In this document: piece by piece, positions 48,441 to 58,359 of the stretch
How the letters are laid out: each line of letters starts with the position of its first letter
Numbering within the stretch: position 1 is the first letter of the stretch
Position numbers and translations under genes: made by a program
From: Nakazawaea peltata
Taxonomy: Eukaryota > Ascomycota > Pichiomycetes > Alaninales > Pachysolenaceae
Assembly (NCBI GenBank): GCA_001599355.1
Contig: BCGQ01000004.1
Location: 441,249-505,248 of the forward strand
Direction of reading: 5' to 3'
Length of the DNA stretch: 64,000 bases
The notes under the pieces: model-generated
Seen by the model: the letters and a program-made list of their open reading frames with translations, nothing else
Told to the model about the DNA's origin: nothing
Databases searched by the model: none

Positions 48441-51400
48441 CTACAACTTCAATCTCTCCAAATTGGAGATAGTAGACTCCAAACCTTCAATTTCAGCCAG
48501 ATTCTTCTCTACCTTCTCTTGGTTACTCTTTTGGACCTCTTCAGAAACCTTATCGGTGTAACCTGGAGCATCCATAACCTTCAGCAAAGAGTCTCTAGCT
48601 TTGATGATCTTGGCCAATCTACCTTGGATCTTCTTGATTTCCAGATCAATATCAACTTGACCCTTGACCAAGACATGGACTGAACATTCTGGAGTGATCG
48701 ATTGTAAAGCACATCCTTCTGGAACTTCAGAGGCCGACTTGACAATGTCGACTTCATTGACAGCCTTGATCAAAGAAACAATGAACTTCTTTTGCTCAGT
48801 AGCAAGCTTGAAGGTAGCCTCATCTGAACTTTCAATGAATACCTTAGCATTCTTCAAGATATTGTATTGAGACAAGACAGATCTCAATCCCTTGGTGATC
48901 TCCAAAACTAACTCGTACTCCTCCAAAGCAGAAACATTGTCAAAGTCCTTAACATAAGTTGGATATCTAGCAATAACAATAGATTTAGTCTTGTCACCAG
49001 CTCTTCTTGGTAATCTTTGCCACATCTCCTCGGAGATGAATGGCATGAATGGATGAATCATCTTCAAAGCCAGCTCAATACAGGTGTACAAAGTGTCCTT
49101 AGCAGATTTTTGCTCTTCTGGAGTACCCTCAGTGATCAAGTACTTGGAGTTTTCAATGTAAACATCACAGAGCAAGTACCAGAACAGGTAAATGGCATTA
49201 GTAGCCTCGAAGAATTCTCTCTTATCCAAACTTTCATTCAAAGTTTGAGCAGTCAAAGTCATCTTATGTAAAATCCACCTCTCAACAAGAGATTCTTTAC
49301 CTGTCAACTTATTAGACTCGGCTGGAGCCTCGTAGTCATCTCCTAATCTCATCAATGCAAACTTAGTGGCTTGGTAGATCTTGTTACAGAACTTTCTGTA
49401 ACCTTCGACTCTCAAAATATCCAAATTGATGTCTCTTCCTCCAGTGGAGTAAGCACACAAGGCAAATCTCAAAGCATCAGTACCACATTCTGGGATACCG
49501 TTAGGGTAAGAAACCTTTTGACCTTCCTCAGCCTTGACAATCTCTCTAGGATCTAAATTACCCAAACGTAACTTCAGATGTAAGTCGTCCAATGAAATAC
49601 CAGTAATAACATCGGTTGGATCAATAACATTACCGAGAGATTTGGACATCTTACGTCCTTGAGCATCTCTGACCAAAGAATGACAGAAGACTTCCTTGAA
49701 TGGAACCTTATCGGTCATTTGTAATCCCATAGTGATCATTCTAACAACCCAGAAGAACAAAATATCCCATCCAGTCTCTAACATCGACATAGGGTAGAAC
49801 TTTTCCATATCTGGGGTCTTATCTGGCCATCCCAAAGTGGAGAATGGCCACAATCCAGAGGAGAACCAAGTGTCCAAGACGTCCTCATCTTGTTTCAAGG
49901 TGAATTTCTTACCGGCAAACTTCTCTTCGGCCTTCTTTTGAGCCTCTTCAAGGTTTCTACCACTTACCCAGTATTTATCATCATTAGCAGAGTTAGTCTC
50001 TCCTTCAATCTCAACAAAATAGACTGGACATCTGTGACCCCACCATAATTGTCTAGAAATACACCAGTCTTGAGTATTTTCCAACCAACGGAAGTAGTCA
50101 GCCTCAGAAGTCTTTGGATGAATCTTGATCTCACCATCCTTGACGACTTGGATCAGTCTCTTGGCGATCTCAGATTGAGCAACCCACCATTGAGGTTTCA
50201 AGTATGGCTCGATAACATCACCAGATCTCGAACAGATAGGAATAGTCATCTCATTGTCCTTTTGTTCAACAAGTAATCCGAGCTCTTCCAATTTGGCAAT
50301 AACAGCCTTTCTGGCATCAAATCTCTTCATTCCTTCCCATTCTGGGCCACAGTTCTCGTTCAATAAACCGTTGTCGGTGAAGATACTTACAAACTCTAAA
50401 CCTTGACGTTTACCGGTCAGGTAATCGTTGTTATCATGACCTGGGGTGATCTTGACGGCACCGGTACCGAATTCCATATCAACGGCTTCAGAATCAGTGA
50501 CAATTGGGATCTTCTTGTCCAAGAATGGATGTTGGACGAACTTTCCGTGCAAATGCTTGTAACGAGGATCCTCTGGGTGAACAGCTACACCAGTATCACC
50601 GAAAATGGTCTCTGGACGAGTAGTAGCAACGACCAATTTCTCACCAGTCTCAGAGTCGACAACTGGATAAGCAAAAGAGGTCAAGACACCGAACTCAACC
50701 TTTTCTTCATAACCTGGAACAGACAATAAAGTCTTTCCTGGAATAGTCTTGTTGTCAACCTCTAAATTGGACAAGGCAGTGTTCAAGGCAACAGACCAAT
50801 TGACCAATCTCAAATCACGGTAAATGACACCTCTCTCGTGCAAAGTGACGAACAGTTCGGTGACGGCCTTGGATAATTGAGGATCCAAAGTGAACAGCTC
50901 TCTGGACCAATCATAAGAAGCACCCAACATCTGGAATTGACCCTTGATCTTCTTATGGTAGACATCCTTCCATTCCCATACCTTCTTGATAAATTCTTCT
51001 CTGCCGTAATCGTGTCTGGTCTTCTTTTCCTTAGCCCAGATGGTCTTCTCAACGACCGATTGAGTAGCAATACCGGCGTGATCGAAACCTGGTAAGTACA
51101 AAACGGTCTTACCCTTCATTCTGTTGTAACGGATCAAAGCATCTTGGATAGAAACGGTCAAGGCATGTCCAATATGTAAAGCACCAGTAACATTTGGTGG
51201 TGGCAGAGGAATACTAAATACACCTTCAGGCTTGACATCTCCGGACTCGGTGAATTCAGGCTCAAACAAACCCTCTTTACACCACCATTCATACCAAGAA
51301 GACTCGATGTTCTTAGGAACGTACAGCTTCAAAGATGGGTCATCCAATGAAATCAAAACCTTCTTTTCTCCCGGTTTAGTGGTGTCTACAAATTCTGGTA

Positions 51401-51611
51401 CAACCTCAGCCTCTTTCTTGGCTTCCTTCTTCTTCTTGCTGTTGGCCAGCAGATTAGCAGCCAACTCGGCCTGCTTCTTCTTCTTGGCCTCGAATTTGGC
51501 CAACTTCTCAGCCAGTTTTCTTTCCTTCTCCAACTGCTTAGCAGTCTTTGGTGGATTTCCAGCCAGCTGCTCAGCCGATTGGGCCTCCGCTTGCTTCTCT
51601 TGCTCACTCAT
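48441..51611 (-). CDS. VAS1: Valyl-tRNA synthetase, cytosolic start
   Basis: A 1056-residue class I synthetase from MSEQEKQAEAQSAEQ. It has a Lys-rich N-terminal extension (about 25-75), the HIGH motif in PPPNVTGALHIGHALT, the editing (CP1) domain with TTRPETIFGDT, KMSKS in GRKMSKSLGNVIDP, and the C-terminal anticodon-binding and coiled-coil arm (ending around EGLESTISNLERLKL). It charges tRNA-Val. In S. cerevisiae one VAS1 gene makes both cytosolic and mitochondrial enzymes from alternative starts. Here the mitochondrial form would need the upstream exon at 51963-52046 spliced in phase 0 to codon -5 of this ORF. Confidence 0.96.
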   Translation of the reverse strand: MSEQEKQAEAQSAEQLAGNPPKTAKQLEKERKLAEKLAKFEAKKKKQAELAANLLANSKKKKEAKKEAEVVPEFVDTTKPGEKKVLISLDDPSLKLYVPKNIESSWYEWWCKEGLFEPEFTESGDVKPEGVFSIPLPPPNVTGALHIGHALTVSIQDALIRYNRMKGKTVLYLPGFDHAGIATQSVVEKTIWAKEKKTRHDYGREEFIKKVWEWKDVYHKKIKGQFQMLGASYDWSRELFTLDPQLSKAVTELFVTLHERGVIYRDLRLVNWSVALNTALSNLEVDNKTIPGKTLLSVPGYEEKVEFGVLTSFAYPVVDSETGEKLVVATTRPETIFGDTGVAVHPEDPRYKHLHGKFVQHPFLDKKIPIVTDSEAVDMEFGTGAVKITPGHDNNDYLTGKRQGLEFVSIFTDNGLLNENCGPEWEGMKRFDARKAVIAKLEELGLLVEQKDNEMTIPICSRSGDVIEPYLKPQWWVAQSEIAKRLIQVVKDGEIKIHPKTSEADYFRWLENTQDWCISRQLWWGHRCPVYFVEIEGETNSANDDKYWVSGRNLEEAQKKAEEKFAGKKFTLKQDEDVLDTWFSSGLWPFSTLGWPDKTPDMEKFYPMSMLETGWDILFFWVVRMITMGLQMTDKVPFKEVFCHSLVRDAQGRKMSKSLGNVIDPTDVITGISLDDLHLKLRLGNLDPREIVKAEEGQKVSYPNGIPECGTDALRFALCAYSTGGRDINLDILRVEGYRKFCNKIYQATKFALMRLGDDYEAPAESNKLTGKESLVERWILHKMTLTAQTLNESLDKREFFEATNAIYLFWYLLCDVYIENSKYLITEGTPEEQKSAKDTLYTCIELALKMIHPFMPFISEEMWQRLPRRAGDKTKSIVIARYPTYVKDFDNVSALEEYELVLEITKGLRSVLSQYNILKNAKVFIESSDEATFKLATEQKKFIVSLIKAVNEVDIVKSASEVPEGCALQSITPECSVHVLVKGQVDIDLEIKKIQGRLAKIIKARDSLLKVMDAPGYTDKVSEEVQKSNQEKVEKNLAEIEGLESTISNLERLKL

Positions 51612-51626
51612 TTTACTAAACTTTCT

Positions 51627-51962
51627 CTGCTATCCAGTTAGTATTGGTTTCTTCTCTCTTCCTCAACTCCCCTTCTCAATAAGGCGATAAAAAAATTTTT
51701 CGTCGATTCTCATCGGAAGGAAATTGATAAATTGCTCAGGGTGAGTGGACGAGGGCGGTTAAGGGGTGAAAAGGAGTGAAAAGGGGGGAATGAAAAGAGG
51801 GGAATGGCGAGGTGGCGGGGTTAAGCTGATGACCGGTGTGTCATCAGCACTTTACTGTCAATCTGATTCGCCACACACCTAATCTCCCCTATCCCGTCTC
51901 CGATTCCCTACCTCTGGCACCCCCTGGCTCTCCCTGGTCCTCCCTCTCAACTCCATACTTAC
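51627..51962 (-). other. VAS1: Predicted intron in the VAS1 leader
   Basis: On the minus strand: donor GTAAGTATG at 51962, a perfect TACTAAC branch site ending about 10 nt before the acceptor, and acceptor TAGCAG ending at 51627. Length 336 nt. Unspliced, the frame upstream of the cytosolic ATG is closed by a TAG at 51630-51632. Confidence 0.7.
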
Positions 51963-52046
51963 TAATCCTAGCGCGGTTATATTTCCAGGTCGTGTGGTGA
52001 AATTTCTCAGAATAAATGCTGTCCCTATCCTTTGACGTAGGAACAT
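51963..52046 (-). CDS. VAS1: Predicted first exon of VAS1: mitochondrial presequence
   Basis: An 84-nt open exon (28 codons) beginning ATG and reading MFLRQRIGTA..., with five Arg, no Asp or Glu, and Ser/Thr and hydrophobic residues, an almost ideal matrix-targeting signal. It ends exactly at a GTAAGT donor in phase 0; splicing joins it to RKFSK and then the cytosolic Met. A TATA-like gatataaat sits just upstream of this ATG, so the main transcripts may start inside or below the exon and give the cytosolic form. A GTACACGAC site lies 161 bp upstream. Confidence 0.65.
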
Positions 52047-52364
52047 CCACAATTTATATCTCTATTTCCGCTCGCAATCTAATTCGATGCGGAATTCAGC
52101 CCTTCTATCTAGTGGTACCTTTTTAAATCTGGGCTAAAAATGATTTTTGCCCTTAAATTTGGTCAAATTTGAGCGATGACTGGATTACCGGATTGGGATT
52201 TTGGGTGTACACGACTAAATTCTGGGGTAGTGACTCACTATTTTAAGCCATTGCTCATCACAATTGAGAGCAATGGACAATAACAGAATCTCTTATCTTA
52301 TCATGACTCATTCTACCTTATCTACATCATCTACACCTTCTTACATCTCATTCTTTATTCTTAT
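52047..52364. promoter_or_regulatory. VAS1 promoter / SIP5 3' flank
   Basis: Contains the element 52183-52219 (gattaccggattgggatttt, then GTACACGAC at 52207-52215). No gene seen. Confidence 0.55.
52207..52215 (+). promoter_or_regulatory. TRCACGAC motif, VAS1 promoter
   Basis: GTACACGAC followed by TAAATT. It is 161 bp above the predicted mitochondrial ATG of VAS1 but about 600 bp above the cytosolic ATG; the usual 94-161 bp spacing favours the upstream exon being real. Confidence 0.5.
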
Positions 52365-53888
52365 TCACCTTTTCTTCCGTCTCTCCTCCTCCTCTTTACG
52401 ATCTTGCTCCAAAAGTGACAACCGTAAAGCTTCCTCTATCATACGTTCCTCCAATTCCAAAGTATCACTTCTACTTCTTCTGGCCCCGGCATTTCCATTT
52501 CTGCCGTATTCGTTATCTTCATGATTCGTGTTGTTATTAGTCATCTCGTCGTTCGGACTCATAATTAACGACGTTGCATGGATCGCACTGGCCGCTGCCG
52601 ACCTTCTTGCAATTTTCAACCTTGCATTTTTCAATCTATTCTCCCAGTCGGGACGAATAAAATCTGTCGTGATCACTCCTGGAGCATCTGGAGGAATCGA
52701 TCCTTGTCTCCTACGTCTAACACGCTCGGATTCCTCAGGTTCCAGTCGACTCACCGATACATCAATACTACTATTGCTATGACTGAACCTTGGAGGTGAA
52801 GGTGACACCACTGGAGGTGATGAAGAATGTTTTGGAGGTGTACCAACAGCAGAATGAGTCTTATGAATCGCATCTCCAATTGATCTACGTCCTATTGGAA
52901 CCTGTTGAGGTTTTACACCTTCTTCCTCGTGGATCGTAGTCGTCTCATTGCTCTTATATTGAGCTGGAGCTACTCCATCTATTCCTACTCTATAGTTAGG
53001 AGCATAATAAGTCACTCCGAAATCAGACATCGCACAGAAAGGACATTTGGCACTCTCACTAATCAACAGTTCCGGGTCCTCGGTATCAGTTTCATTCCCG
53101 TTTTCATCATGAGGAGGATGTGGATCTAATCTCTTGATTTGAACAAAACATTCGGTACAAATAGGTTGAATACAACAACGACTGATGTTCAAATAAGGTG
53201 GATAATACACAAAACAAATAGGACATTCTTGAGCCTCACGATATAATTTCAACTTCAAATCATTCGACGGCAAATATGGATACTGCGTTACAGCAGCCTT
53301 CCTATTCAAAAGAGCCAGTTTCTTATCTTGAACATACTTCAATTCTGCCTCCTCTTGCCATTTCAACAGTTTCTGTCTCACTTTCTCTTTATTCTTCTTA
53401 CTCTCCATCCGACGTAACGACTGAGCCGATCGCCGAAGCTTATGCGAATCCATATCTTCCTCTTCCTCTTCTTCCGCCTCCATGGAAGGGGGCACGTGTA
53501 AGGTCAACTGATCCAAAACCACCAACAACTCATCATCCGACCAACTAGGATCAAAATCTTGTAAAGGACTGAAGAAAGGAGCCAACTTGCGTTCCACAAT
53601 CAAAGATCTCACAATTTCCGTATTATAATCAAGGTTAGATTTATACGTTCCGTAAGGGGCCAAAAAGCCTCCATCGACAGACTCTTCATAACGAACGATC
53701 AAGTTCCAGGCGTGTTCCTCGCGCTGTTTCTGTTTCTCGCGGTCTTTTCTGATCTTCTTCAGAATAGCCGCCGGTTGAGAGAACGGCAACCCAATGGTGC
53801 TACCGCCTCCTATCGCTCCGCCGGAGCTGGCGGATAATCCTCTGGGACGTCTATAATTTTCTTGCTCCTTCAGAATGGTGTTCCCCAT
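52365..53888 (-). CDS. SIP5: Sip5-like protein (Snf1-interacting)
   Basis: A 507-residue protein of the fungal Sip5 family. It begins MGNT, a good N-myristoylation signal. The central RING-like metal-binding region has CPICFVYYPPYLN, then C-C...C-x-x-C (RCCIQPICTECF) and CPFC (about residues 215-290), the Sip5 signature. An upstream WSDDELL segment and a Lys/Glu-rich helix are present. The C-terminal third is disordered, Ser/Pro-rich. In S. cerevisiae Sip5 helps the Glc7-Reg1 phosphatase interact with Snf1 kinase in glucose signalling. Confidence 0.85.
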   Translation of the reverse strand: MGNTILKEQENYRRPRGLSASSGGAIGGGSTIGLPFSQPAAILKKIRKDREKQKQREEHAWNLIVRYEESVDGGFLAPYGTYKSNLDYNTEIVRSLIVERKLAPFFSPLQDFDPSWSDDELLVVLDQLTLHVPPSMEAEEEEEEDMDSHKLRRSAQSLRRMESKKNKEKVRQKLLKWQEEAELKYVQDKKLALLNRKAAVTQYPYLPSNDLKLKLYREAQECPICFVYYPPYLNISRCCIQPICTECFVQIKRLDPHPPHDENGNETDTEDPELLISESAKCPFCAMSDFGVTYYAPNYRVGIDGVAPAQYKSNETTTIHEEEGVKPQQVPIGRRSIGDAIHKTHSAVGTPPKHSSSPPVVSPSPPRFSHSNSSIDVSVSRLEPEESERVRRRRQGSIPPDAPGVITTDFIRPDWENRLKNARLKIARRSAAASAIHATSLIMSPNDEMTNNNTNHEDNEYGRNGNAGARRSRSDTLELEERMIEEALRLSLLEQDRKEEEERRKKR

Positions 53889-54678
53889 TTCTGATGATAT
53901 TCACTGTAGTTCTGCAGAATACTTCTGCTTCTGCTAAGTTCGCTGCCTGAGATTTACCGATAGATCTGGTTTCTATCACCTCCCGCTGATTGTTTCAATT
54001 TAGTCGCAACTTTTTGAAATGGATCCGAAAGGAAAAGGTGAGATTTGATTGGGAAAATCTGGAGAAAGGGCGGGGTGGGCAGGAAAGGGGGCAAAGATAG
54101 GGGGGCCCCAGATAGGGGCAGGGATATGGAGGGAAGTGGTTGACGATGTACGGGATAGTTCACTAGAACAGGACCAGGAACACAGAAACACCTTCTGTAT
54201 GGTTGCACACTTTCCCTGCTGTTCTATTACTGTGTTCCCCCTTCCCTTGTCACCTGACCCCCCTCAATTTCTGCCCCTCTTTTTATTCCCGACTTTTCCA
54301 TTTGCCCATTCCCTAACTAATGTGTGTGTCATACTTGAACTATTTTGATTGCGCCTATATAAAAAATATATTACTAAATAAGGAAGGTAACTACTGATCA
54401 GTAGGTGGCAATTAACTCAAATTGTCTTCTATCTCACTTACAGTCTTAGCTGACTTTTGATAGTCGTCGTTGGTCCTACCCTTTCCTTCTTCTCCTTTCA
54501 ATCCACACACTATTCCTCCCCACTATCTCTCTAGTCAATCCCCAAGCCACTCCCGCGGATCTCCCGCGCAGTCCTTAAGCCCTTCCTGCGCTGCAAAGGG
54601 GGTAATTTAAAAGGGGATACTTGCTCTACAAACACCTACAACAGATGAAATTTAATGGTATCATATTATGGTTTCGTA
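53889..54678. promoter_or_regulatory. SIP5 promoter and downstream spacer
   Basis: Contains G-rich DNA (about 54060-54125) and a perfect 14-bp palindrome CTACTGATCAGTAG (54391-54404) next to an AT-rich atataaaaaatatatta stretch. Frames here are compositional. No gene or tRNA seen. Confidence 0.45.
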
Positions 54679-56784
54679 TTACTTATGCGTTAGTCCATAT
54701 CCAAACAGCATCAGAATTGCGAATAAAATTAATAAGGTAGTTAATCCAGCTAAAACCCCGGCTACAATTTTATACTGCTTCCGAACCTTACCTATCCGAT
54801 CATCTAAAGCTCCCACGGCAATAACGAAATAGAATGGTGGCATCAATAATGATACCGCCAATAAAATCCAAATAGTCTTCTTCGAACAGTAAGGATCCCC
54901 TCTATAATAGTACAAGTTTGGATATTCAGATTCCTTGTGGAATGAGTTATCCCCCTCCTCTTCATCATCATAGTAGAAATATGTCTTTGTAGTTGAAAAG
55001 AAAGGACCCTTCTCTTTCTTCAGTTTCTGGAATGGAGTCTTCTCGTCTGCACTTGTACCAGCACTATAGAAAGACTCCATAGAAGAAGCTCGGCTACTTG
55101 GTTTTGGCTGGTCCGATTGACGTTTAGGATCTAATTGTCTATGAGAGCCTTTACCTTTGACATATGTGACCGTTACGGCCTTTTCAGGTGCCACCAATGG
55201 AGATGAGACACTTGTCAAAGAGATTCTCTTACCTCCACTTTTCATTGAGAATGGTCCCACACTAGCATGTTTCTTTGTAGGAAGAGGTGAAATCAGTTCA
55301 TAATGCAAACTTTCGGAAGAGGAGTTTCTTTCATGATTAACACTACTCTGACCAGAAAGCACAGCCTGTTCAGGTAGTGGAGGTTGGGTATATGAGACAG
55401 GCTTCTTGAACTCCAATACCTTGAGTTTTGAATCTTGTGAAATTACAGATTGAACCTGTTTCGAATGTTCAATGGAAACAGCTTCGGCCTTCCCAACAAC
55501 ACTCAGACTCACATCATAATCTTCCTCTGATTTCGGATCTGACGAACTACTATATCCAGCCATATCTGCTTTGGCACTAGAAACAGAAGATGGTAAATGT
55601 TCTTGCCATGTTGTTCTAACAGGCTTAGTCTCTCTCCCTATATCTTGGGTGCCAAAGGCTAGTGAGTTGATATCAACAAGATCTGCTAACAAGTCTCTGT
55701 TGGAATCACTCATATAAAGGTGATAGTCTTGTGTCATACGGCTCTGTCTGTATTGTTCCTGTTTCATTGTTGCTCGTCTTTCTTGCTCCAAAGCCTCTTC
55801 ATCCTCTTCAGCAATTCCAGCACCTAAAAGAAGACTTGCCCCGACACTATACCTCTCGGTTCCAGTGTCTATACTCTCGTCCAACCTCAGATTGGGGTCA
55901 ATTGGGATATTCTTAAGTTGATTATACATTTGGAAATCCGACCTAGCTGTGTTGTCCTTTGCTTCTTTATGATTCAGAGTATGACGTTGAGTCGTCAATT
56001 CCTGCTCAACAAGAGAGGAAGTTACCGAGTTCCTGTTGGTCCCCGGCAGATTCCCGCTACTCCCAGCACCGCCACTACTACTGTGGTTACTATGCATCAT
56101 ATTAAACACTTTCGATCTTCTAACGATTTTAGAGTTTCTCTTGGTTTGCAATGGTTCATAAATAGAAGAAGATCTTTGTGAGTTATTTGACATAGCAGCA
56201 GTGGTTGGGTTTGAACCTTGAGGCTGTTTCTGTGGATGTCTCATAGTCTGTAATTTTTGTGATATGATAGAAGAAGTATTGGAATACCTCTTCTCTTCCA
56301 ATTGTCTTGAGGCATTAACTGCAGCAGCCAATACCTTCTCCGTCCTTTCAGTAGACTTTGTAGGTGCAACACTCTCAGAAACTGCAATTGAAGCTCGCTG
56401 TTCTGATTTCAACCTAGATGGTGTATGCACCTCATAAGTCAGAGTAGAGTGGCCTACTCTTTTATGCTCAGGTGATGGTTCGTTGTACAGGGCCACCACA
56501 TCAGGTAAAGCATCGTTATCCCGATTATGAACCAACTCCCCTTTAACTGTACTATCAATAGAATAATCAGTAAGATCTCTATTCTGAGATTTGAATTGAG
56601 ATTGTAAATCTGGAAGATCGATTATCCCCTCTTTAGCACTAGCACTAGGTTCTAAATCTCCCCCAAGATGACTTGAGCTCGTATGGAAAGTGTCATTAGT
56701 ATCACCAGTAGTATCACCTACATCCAGTTCCAACACCGCACCTCCACTCTTTCTCCCCGGTTTTAAGCTCTTAAGAAAGTTCAT
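54679..56784 (-). CDS. Bud8/Bud9-like plasma-membrane protein (tentative)
   Basis: A 701-residue protein: a long Ser/Thr-rich, probably disordered N-terminal region (about 1-630), then two hydrophobic helices at the very C-terminus (TIWILLAVSLLMPPFYFVIAV and IVAGVLAGLTTLLILFAIL) separated by a short basic loop. This shape and the WILLAVSLLMPP helix resemble the bipolar bud-site markers Bud8 and Bud9, which have the same two C-terminal membrane segments. The match is from memory of architecture; no motif settles it. No N-terminal signal peptide is visible. Possible phosphosites are abundant. Confidence 0.5.
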   Translation of the reverse strand: MNFLKSLKPGRKSGGAVLELDVGDTTGDTNDTFHTSSSHLGGDLEPSASAKEGIIDLPDLQSQFKSQNRDLTDYSIDSTVKGELVHNRDNDALPDVVALYNEPSPEHKRVGHSTLTYEVHTPSRLKSEQRASIAVSESVAPTKSTERTEKVLAAAVNASRQLEEKRYSNTSSIISQKLQTMRHPQKQPQGSNPTTAAMSNNSQRSSSIYEPLQTKRNSKIVRRSKVFNMMHSNHSSSGGAGSSGNLPGTNRNSVTSSLVEQELTTQRHTLNHKEAKDNTARSDFQMYNQLKNIPIDPNLRLDESIDTGTERYSVGASLLLGAGIAEEDEEALEQERRATMKQEQYRQSRMTQDYHLYMSDSNRDLLADLVDINSLAFGTQDIGRETKPVRTTWQEHLPSSVSSAKADMAGYSSSSDPKSEEDYDVSLSVVGKAEAVSIEHSKQVQSVISQDSKLKVLEFKKPVSYTQPPLPEQAVLSGQSSVNHERNSSSESLHYELISPLPTKKHASVGPFSMKSGGKRISLTSVSSPLVAPEKAVTVTYVKGKGSHRQLDPKRQSDQPKPSSRASSMESFYSAGTSADEKTPFQKLKKEKGPFFSTTKTYFYYDDEEEGDNSFHKESEYPNLYYYRGDPYCSKKTIWILLAVSLLMPPFYFVIAVGALDDRIGKVRKQYKIVAGVLAGLTTLLILFAILMLFGYGLTHK

Positions 56785-57354
56785 CGTTGTCTACAACGTC
56801 ACAAGGGTCAATTCAGACCCGCTACATTCGTCTATATATACAGATCTTCGACTAAAGGCCAGCATTCCCTCGCCGTTACAATTTAACCACTTAGAGAAAC
56901 TCCCTCACACTTGCAATGTCTCACCCAAAGACCCATCTACCTCCCATCCCCCTATATACCAAAGATGGCTGTCTTAGATATTCTCCCTTTTCTCATCTCT
57001 TATGAAAAATTCATTTTTTTACCTTATTTGGCTTAAGGTAAACATATTGAAAGGGGAAAAAGCAAACAAAATGGGGGTTAGGGAAGTGCAGGGGAGCAGG
57101 GATAGTACGGTGGTAGGGACAGGGGATAGTACAGGGGATAGTACAGGGGATAGTACAGGGGATAGTACAGGGGATAGTACAGTGGTGGGAGGGTGGTGGC
57201 AGGACAGTGGGGACAGTGGTACACTGGTAGGGGGACAGTGATGCAGTGGTGCGCAGGATAGAGGTTACTAGTGACTAGTGACTGGTGACTGGTGTTACGA
57301 TGTTGGTGTAACGATGTTCTCTACATAATTAATATTCTAATATACAGTTAATGA
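56785..57354. other. Spacer with a 12-bp minisatellite
   Basis: Divergent side of the Bud8-like gene. It holds the 12-bp tandem array (57119-57183) and degenerate tagtgactggtg / gttacgatg repeats (about 57268-57315). No gene seen. Confidence 0.5.
57119..57183. repeat. 12-bp minisatellite, five exact copies
   Basis: acaggggatagt repeated five times without change, then a broken copy. The unit length is a multiple of three but the containing frame has no protein character. Confidence 0.9.
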
Positions 57355-58359
57355 TTATGAATTGTCAGGTCTGTTTCCAAACGTAGGAGGCCATTGCTTC
57401 TGTGGCTGACTAGGCTCCTCATTCGCTAACACTTGTGACAGTAACATGCCTAAAGTATTTAACATATTTTCTTGATGATGGTGCTGAGAATTAGCCACAA
57501 TTGAACTACGTCCCGATGAAGATGTAGACGAAGAAACTCCAATACTTGATCCACTCTGTTTATAAAGCTCCAATTTCTTAGCAAGCTTACTATTCTTCAG
57601 CTTCAACTCCTTCATCTTCCCATATTTCAAATTCTTATAATACTTTATCAACTTCATATTCTTCTCGGCAAGGATGGTATTCTCATGCAGTAAAGTGTTC
57701 AAATTTTTCTGGAACGTATCAACATTCTTTATAAGGATCTGCTTCTCGATATTATGTTGTTCTAATTCTGATTTCACTTGGAATTTGAATAAATTCTTGT
57801 TTAAATTCAATTTCAAGATCAATTTCTTCGATTTCTGTAATGAACTTAAAGTATCTTCAAGTGACTTCTTCAGAACAGAATCCGTTATATTCGCTAGAGA
57901 CTCTTCTGCTCTCTTGATTGAACTATCAATTTCTTCTAATATATCATTGGCTTCATTGTCAACCGTGTTTAAATCGTTACCACGGTGAACTGTCTTATCC
58001 ATCACAGGTCCACTCACACTCAGACTACGTTTAGGGATTGTCTGAGAATCCTCTGGCGAAGTAGCGATCACAGTAGGTAATCTAGACGCCGAAGTAGGTT
58101 CCAATTGTGTATCTTCATCCACTTCTTGAATATCAGAAATCTGTCTCTTTTTAGGCAGCTCATCATCATCAGTCATATCCAGTGAAGAAACAGTCGATAC
58201 CGTGGATCCCTCAGGTGAAAGTGTTTGCGAGGCGGTAGATGTCAGTCTTCCCGCCGTGTCAAGATCTTTACCTACTAAGTCATCTATACTCTTTTCTTCC
58301 CCTGGTCTAGGCGGTGTTGTCCCTACAGTGGTCATAGGCCCGGTAGTGAAAACACTCAT
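57355..58359 (-). CDS. Coiled-coil protein, possibly Fdo1-like
   Basis: A 334-residue ORF from the first ATG (MSVFTTGPMTTVG); 23 further upstream codons begin with TTG. The N-terminal ~130 residues are Ser/Thr/Pro-rich with several SP/TP sites. A Lys/Leu/Asn-rich coiled coil follows (about 150-280), then a C-terminal hydrophobic helix MLNTLGMLLSQVLANEE. This layout recalls S. cerevisiae Fdo1 (a forkhead-interacting chromatin protein) or Nbp1, but I cannot confirm either. No catalytic motif. Confidence 0.5.
   Translation of the reverse strand: MSVFTTGPMTTVGTTPPRPGEEKSIDDLVGKDLDTAGRLTSTASQTLSPEGSTVSTVSSLDMTDDDELPKKRQISDIQEVDEDTQLEPTSASRLPTVIATSPEDSQTIPKRSLSVSGPVMDKTVHRGNDLNTVDNEANDILEEIDSSIKRAEESLANITDSVLKKSLEDTLSSLQKSKKLILKLNLNKNLFKFQVKSELEQHNIEKQILIKNVDTFQKNLNTLLHENTILAEKNMKLIKYYKNLKYGKMKELKLKNSKLAKKLELYKQSGSSIGVSSSTSSSGRSSIVANSQHHHQENMLNTLGMLLSQVLANEEPSQPQKQWPPTFGNRPDNS

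Noticed and set aside
57002-57241. 79-codon frame with GDST repeats
   Set aside because: It is the 12-bp minisatellite read in frame.
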